Shown: in pieces, positions 58,756 to 64,000 of the stretch
Numbering within the stretch: position 1 is the stretch's first letter
Layout: each line of letters opens with the position of its first letter
NCBI GenBank assembly: GCA_030374765.1
Contig: JARGXX010000018.1
Location: 1 to 64,000, forward strand
Length of the DNA: 64,000 bases
Origin: Agarophyton chilense
Taxonomy: Eukaryota > Rhodophyta > Florideophyceae > Gracilariales > Gracilariaceae
Direction: 5' to 3'
Translations under genes and position numbers: made by a program
Notes under the pieces: generated by a model
Database searches by the model: none
Told to the model about the DNA's origin: nothing
Seen by the model: only the letters and a program-made list of their open reading frames with translations

Positions 58756-61700
58756 GGGGCGTAGAAGGGGCTGTATATTAACCAGTGAATCGAAGGTCTG
58801 TGCGAGACTTGATAAAAAAGCTATATCCAGCATCACCTCTGAAAAGTAACCTTCCGTTTTGGTATATATGGGACACCATGGCATACTCCGACTATCGAAC
58901 AGGACCCTCTATCTATTCTCCTGACACTGACTGAAGTTGAGAAAGAGTCTTGGTTTAGAATGGAAAGCAGTTGGAACTCAAGCGCTTCTACGTGCAGATG
59001 TAGTTTATCAACTGTAGGAAGCCCTTTAAGCTGATATTGCTCCAATAAAAATCGGTTTGCAGGTAGCAATGGAGCTGGAATTGCGATTTAATTCCACTGA
59101 ACGTGACCAAATGAGCTGGACCTCAAGGATTCTTTTTCTCCTGTTCGTCTACGGCTTGAGCGCACGGCACTTTTGACAATTCTGATTCAAGATCAAAGGT
59201 CGTAAAGGGAAACTGAAGTCGCGGTTGCACACCTACTTTGTGGACAAACTATGACGCTACATCTGGTAGTTTCATATCTCGTGATCGCTGAGTGCTTTTG
59301 AAATCGCAAACCCGGGTTAGTTAATACTGTAGATCACTACTGGTTTCTATTTCCGGAGAAGGCACAATCTCGACGACTCATGTTGCCCCCGATACGACAA
59401 CCGATACGACAAATACAAGGATTGGACAAAGGATAGGTTATTAAAAATTGTTCAGAGAGGGTGTTGGAATACATCGTGAGAGAACGTTTCTTGAAAAGAT
59501 AACCCTCGAGGGAAAAGGGGATCCTGCGCGGAGCCACGAAGCGGTGGCTGCAGTCATGGCTCACACTTTTGAACGTACCTATACACGTATGCTCTCGAGA
59601 ACGCGTGCGTTGTGCGCCATGTTACGAACCGTAACTTACGATATATGTGCGCTGCTGATGTGTAACATCAGCACTGTCGCGGCTTATTTTGTTAATCGCT
59701 CAGCTTTTCCTAATTTACGTCTCCACCGCTATACTTACAGCGTTTCGGAGTAAATTTCAACACAGCCAAACATGAAACGGCACCAGTTGAGAACGACGAT
59801 GCGCCAAGGCGTCTTTTGAGTCACACATGTTCTGTAACAATTCGTGAATCTGATAGACAGAAGCAACCGCGGAGATAAATATGTGATGCAAATTTCTCCG
59901 CTGCTGTTTCGCAGATGACAGTTACCGCCGTACCCTTCGTACGACTTTAGAATGCCCCGTCTTTCACTTCCACAGTTCTGCATGGGTTGCACCTTGTGTG
60001 AGCTGCGCATCAAATCTGCTTGCACAAAAGCACCCATATATATCACAAACGGCGAATCTGAAAACCTGGACGGCTTTCAACCCGCACCGCCTCGCCGGCA
60101 GAACACCGACACTTCGCAGCTCCGCCTAAACCCACTGCTGCATCGCCATGAAGCACTAACGCCGACTCGCTGCACCACCTTCATGTACCAACGCGAACAC
60201 GCCACACCGCTGACTAAACACACCATCGTCAAGCCCCAATGCCCAACTCCCGCATCTCTAACACGCCACACCTTCTTGCCTCCACACAGCCGCTCCGCTT
60301 TCAAACTGCAACTTCCATTCTCCGCACAAGCGTACTGCCTTCGACCACACCGCCGACACGCTGCACCGTTTATCCGCCTTAATGTCGAAACACCAGACCG
60401 CCGAAAGGTCGCAACGACTCACCGTCCTCGGGCTCGAACACCGACGTGCATCAACACCACAATGTAGCCGACTCAATACATTGACACTCCACCGGGCCAA
60501 AATGCGGCACCGAACCACCAACGTATAGTTGCATCCTCCCAATACTGTCAATCTCCGATACTGAAACCCCTAAACCCCACCCGTAAGTTGCAACGCCGAA
60601 ATCGCAACCTCGAAACAAAGAAAAGCCTCTCAAAGTCCGCATCTCTAAATCTAATTCCTATTCCCTGCAAGTGGCAGCTACAAAGTGCCAGAGATCTATA
60701 AACACTGAACAGAAGACTGTCGTATACTTGCATAGATAGGCCCCTTAAGTAGAGGAACATATGAAATCGGCGGTTTTGCTTTGTAACATCGTCGTTAAGG
60801 CTCTGCCGCACCCCATCGCTGCGGCAATGCAATACTGTAAGGCTACTAAGTTCTATCCCGAAATCAAATTAACATGCCTTGGAGATGCTAGTATGCATGA
60901 CGCATAATGTGACGCAGTTTCTCAAAAAGATTTACGCAGACAGAACTAATGCAGATATCATAACAATAGGGTACATACCGACAACATTGGATGAATAGTG
61001 GGGATCTAGATACGAATCATTTCATAACGTTCTGTGAGACAATGACTGGAAGGTACGAAATGCATGTAAGCGTATAGGTAAGTGTGAAAGCGAACTACAT
61101 CCATTGTTACAAATATCCCACGTGGTGTATGGAGCAGTTCTAGAAACTCTTCGTGAGCGTATTTCTGCCATGAATCTAACGCCTTCCTCTTGATTTCCCA
61201 ATTGCTCCTCTCACCCTCGGGTGCGCCATACGATGACAAATTCTATTTGACTTCGCCCGCGAGAAGCTATGTCGAGTACCTCGAAGGGCATGGGATACAG
61301 TCCCCTAGGAGGGTGTTGGACGCTGTAAGGGACTTTCCGTCACTACGTTACGTTCAACAGGGCGTAAACGAGTCGCTGTGCGTTGTATAGGAGTTGGAGC
61401 TAGAGTTATCTCATTCTCATCTGCAAGCAGTGTATCTTCTTCCAAGGTTGAAGAAATTGTTATTTGAAAACAGACATTTTCGTCTGTAGTACGTGGAAAA
61501 ACGTCTTTCATTTGCGATATGGTTCCAGTGCGAGATTGAAAGTGCTAACTTCCTTCCTGTGTTGCTAATTGCTGGTCTAAACGATCATTCGAGCCATCAC
61601 TTTCGGACTGCCGTAGAGTTTCCGGGACGAAAGGGGGAGCAACACGCTGAGTTCGGCGCCCAGTCTCGGCGGTCCCATCACATATATTACCAGTCGCGTA

Positions 61701-62476
61701 GTTTGAAGCATCTGCATCATCACGGTGAGTTTGGTTCGCATGTTGGTGGTTACTTTCTATCACGGAAATAGTGGTAATGCTCGGGAACAGCTGGCGGGCA
61801 GGTTCAGGCCCTGATGGTGTCGTGGCATTTCTCCTACTTCTTGGACCAGTTTAATTCCGGTCGCGCCTAAATTCTCCTTGTATTAGCATATTTACAGCCC
61901 ACTGGCCTTCTGCTTTTCGAAGGACCCTGTAGTGCTTTTTTATCTTCGTGCGCAGCTCAACCAAAATGGTAGATTTTGTATGTTGTAATCAGCGATATGT
62001 AACTGTACCGTTCTCAGCCACTTTTTGAATGCCGTACACATGCTCTCGTATGCTGCGCATTGCAGACCAGATGAATTCCTCGCTGAGCGGGCCTTGGGGA
62101 TCATACACTGTTCCATCCAAAGCGGCCACCTTGCGGTTGAAGATCTCTCTCACTTTCTTCTGGGACCCCTGACCTTGGACTCCGGTCTTACCTGGACGGC
62201 GTGACACCAGTCTACTATGGATTGGAATGCAACGCTCTGGAAATGAATTGTTGTCAGCGGCGGTGCTTTGCATTTGATCATTGGTTGCAGATAGTTACGG
62301 TATTGTTGCTTGGTATATACGAAATCACAATTTGGAATATAAGAAAGCCAACAGAGAAAACTGATATCTTTGGCGGCCAAGGTGGAAGAATGAAAGAAAC
62401 TTGGGATAGAATGGGATGGAGGGGAGGGGAGAATGAGAGACGGAGTTTGAATCGCTGTTTTGTACGAAGAGTGATG
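58756..62476. other. About 3.7 kb without a convincing gene
   Basis: It includes a strand-asymmetric A+C-rich tract (60070-60660) and minus-strand frames at 61006-61239, 61305-61511, 61545-61763 and 61989-62273. The first of these contains YAHEEFLELLHTPRG. The next two are Ser/Thr/Asp/Gln-rich, and the last contains KKVREIFNRKVAALDGTV. These could be remnants of one minus-strand gene, but no family is recognised. Confidence 0.4.
60070..60660. other. Strand-asymmetric A+C-rich tract
   Basis: For about 600 bases the plus strand is rich in C and A with little G, with many CACC, CCG and CTC words and no clear repeat period. The bias lowers stop frequency and produces a 171-codon frame (59952-60467) that I do not regard as a gene. 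Confidence 0.5.
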
Positions 62477-64000
62477 CACTAAAGTTTCGTTTCGTGACGG
62501 CGGGAAATGACGGACACGAGAAATGAAATGAAAAGCTCAACAACTGCGAAACAAAGGGTACTGGTGTGTGCAAGGTTTCTCATTCCCAACAGTTGTCTGC
62601 TCTGATGGATCACCAAAAACGTGAAAGGAAGAGACCAGCCTCACAGTCAATTGACTCAATACAGCGCCGAATTCGGGATGAAGAACAAGAGGTTACTGCA
62701 TGTACTAGGTCGGAGTACAACAGCTCATGGGTCGCAGAACTTAAGAATGGTTACGGCTCGGCCGTGCAGTACATTGAAGAATCGCGTTTCCAAAGTCGAC
62801 GTAAAAATCTAATGAATGTCGTTCAAATCCGAAATAAACGAACCTCCACCGGTTTACCAAGAGCCAACAACCGCCTGTTGACGGAAGCACAACAAGCTCA
62901 ATCTGCACAGTTTATGGAGGATTGGGAAGAGGACGAAGGAGAGCACAGCCAGTTTAGTGATGCACACATAGCAACACTCGGAGAGAGTGATAGAAGAGTT
63001 TTCGAAGGACAACAAGCGGTAGCTGCTCATCCAGAGCGAGTTTCCCGCCCTAAATATGACGTTCACGAACGAAGTGAACGCATCGTACACTATGATGTTA
63101 CGAATGAAACTTCAAATACTTGCAGAACCCGTTTGTCCTCTTCTCAACTTGATGTGAGAGAGAAATTGTTTGAGATGCACAACCTGAATGAATATGAGAA
63201 GGACGTCGAGATAAGGCGGATTAGAGAGGTTCTACACATTATTGAAACAGGTGGTTTATCGCAGAGCCAGGCAGCAGCTCTACTTCAAACTGATGTTGTT
63301 CTGTCTAAATTCAGCTATGATGTACTTGTCCGGTATGCAGTACGCAGGTCTGGTGTAAGAAAGCAGTTTGGCTTCATGTGCTCCTCGGAACACGCTCCGC
63401 TATGCGGAGTCCAAGAGCACGGGACGTGTCCTTCGCAGTCATGCGAAAAGACAGTGTTAGAAAGTCACAAGTACTGGTACAGGACTGTTTCCGAGCAGGT
63501 ATCTGCGCTTGGCAAAGAGAAGATCTCGTTTGAATTCTTAAAGAAGGGATGTGAGGAAGCATGGGAAGCCACTACCGAGAGAGATGAAGCCCATGGATCA
63601 CCTCATGACTACTACTGTGGTTATTACTTCGAAGAAAAGTTTGGGGGCTTGATGAGAACTTGGAAAGCAAGCGAAGAACTCCATGTCTTTTTGACGTTCT
63701 CATCTGACGGGTTTGAAGTATTTCGAGGTCGCAGAGTCAGCAGGTCGACATGGCCGCTCGTTTTTGTCGTGCTTAATCTAGATCCAATGATATTATTTCA
63801 GGCCTCCAACAGTATCTTGGCAGGTTTTGTGCCAGGTTATCATGATCAAGATGAATTTGATAGATTTCTGTCACTTATTGTAGATGACCTCAAAGAGTTT
63901 GAGTCTTGAATGAACTTTCTTTGCGCGGACGGAAGATCGAGGAAAGTACACGGACATTTGATGTTTGTAACAGCTGACTGGCCTGCTGCTAGTAAGCTGA
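62477..64000 (+). mobile_element. CACTA/EnSpm DNA transposon, 5' end; 3' end beyond window
   Basis: A TNP2-type transposase begins at 62605. 128 bases upstream of it lies CACTAAAGTTTCGTTTCGTG (62477-62496), beginning with the CACTA signature of this superfamily. Subterminal repetition follows (TTTCGT twice, GACGG at 62496 and 62510, and GAAATGA words). The three bases before it (atg) would be one copy of the 3-bp target duplication. The right end is not in the window. Confidence 0.6.
62605..64000 (+). pseudogene. CACTA/EnSpm TNP2-like transposase, one in-frame stop, runs off window
   Basis: From the ATG at 62605 the frame runs 434 codons to a TGA at 63907-63909, then continues open in the same frame to the window end (GRSRKVHGHLMFVTADWPAA). 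The N-terminal 250 residues are charged and unassigned. A Cys/His cluster follows (about residues 258-280: CSSEHAPLCGVQEHGTCPSQ) that could be a zinc-binding module. Then comes the TNP2 (Transposase_21) signature: FSSDGFEVFRG, STWPLVFVVLNLDP, SILAGFVPGYHDQDEF and VDDLKEFES, followed past the TGA by the LMFVTADWPA box. The enzyme would mobilise the element whose end is at 62477. The single TGA suggests a recently inactivated copy, or sequencing error. Confidence 0.75.

Noticed and set aside
59952-60467. Plus-strand 171-codon Pro/Thr/Arg-rich frame
   Set aside because: The frame is a by-product of the A+C-rich bias that removes stop codons. The competing minus-strand frames are equally open.

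Overview
This window looks like a repeat-rich stretch of a eukaryotic nuclear genome. Nearly everything that can be recognised is a transposable element. The only convincing host gene is one uninterrupted reading frame on the minus strand (19182-20507), a type II membrane glycosyltransferase-like protein of the DUF273 kind. The mix of elements (chromodomain Ty3/gypsy, two kinds of Ty1/copia, a DIRS-like tyrosine-recombinase retroelement, PIF/Harbinger and CACTA/EnSpm) and the intron-free gene fit an alga, for example a florideophyte red alga, or an oomycete. The sequence alone does not decide between them. No rRNA, tRNA or CRISPR array was found.

Layout. 1-7826: Ty3/gypsy element A on the plus strand, already under way at the window edge. 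Between pol and its 3' LTR it carries about 2.3 kb of coding-like sequence on the opposite strand. 7827-10770: the 3' part of a second Ty3/gypsy element (C), apparently cut by A. 10771-11565: the gag end and LTR edge of a minus-strand Ty3/gypsy fragment (D). 12428-16695: an old minus-strand Ty1/copia (E). 16.7-22.2 kb: gene-poor DNA with the DUF273-like gene. 22273-37230: a three-level nest, in which a decayed DIRS-like element (minus) holds Ty3/gypsy element B (23967-33944, plus, TSD agatt), which holds Ty1/copia element G (28115-32781, minus). About 38990-52330: an old Ty3/gypsy element F, also with minus-strand coding-like sequence after pol, holding a PIF/Harbinger DNA transposon (about 48.8-51.7 kb) with an open transposase and an open Myb-like gene. 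52.3-62.4 kb: mostly unrecognised DNA, with one decayed plus-strand coding stretch (56.5-58.8 kb) and several small repeats. 62477-64000: the 5' end of a CACTA/EnSpm transposon with a TNP2-type transposase that runs off the window.

Relative ages agree with the nesting. By eye, G's LTRs differ least (about 2-3% outside a variable tandem repeat), B's differ by about 5-6%, and the DIRS-like host of both is heavily decayed. F's two LTR-like regions match at only about 70%, so F is very old or composite. The most unusual feature is the antisense coding block between pol and the 3' LTR of element A, with a comparable arrangement in F and a purine tract directly after A's pol. Together these suggest a Ty3/gypsy lineage that acquired an ambisense 3' gene.
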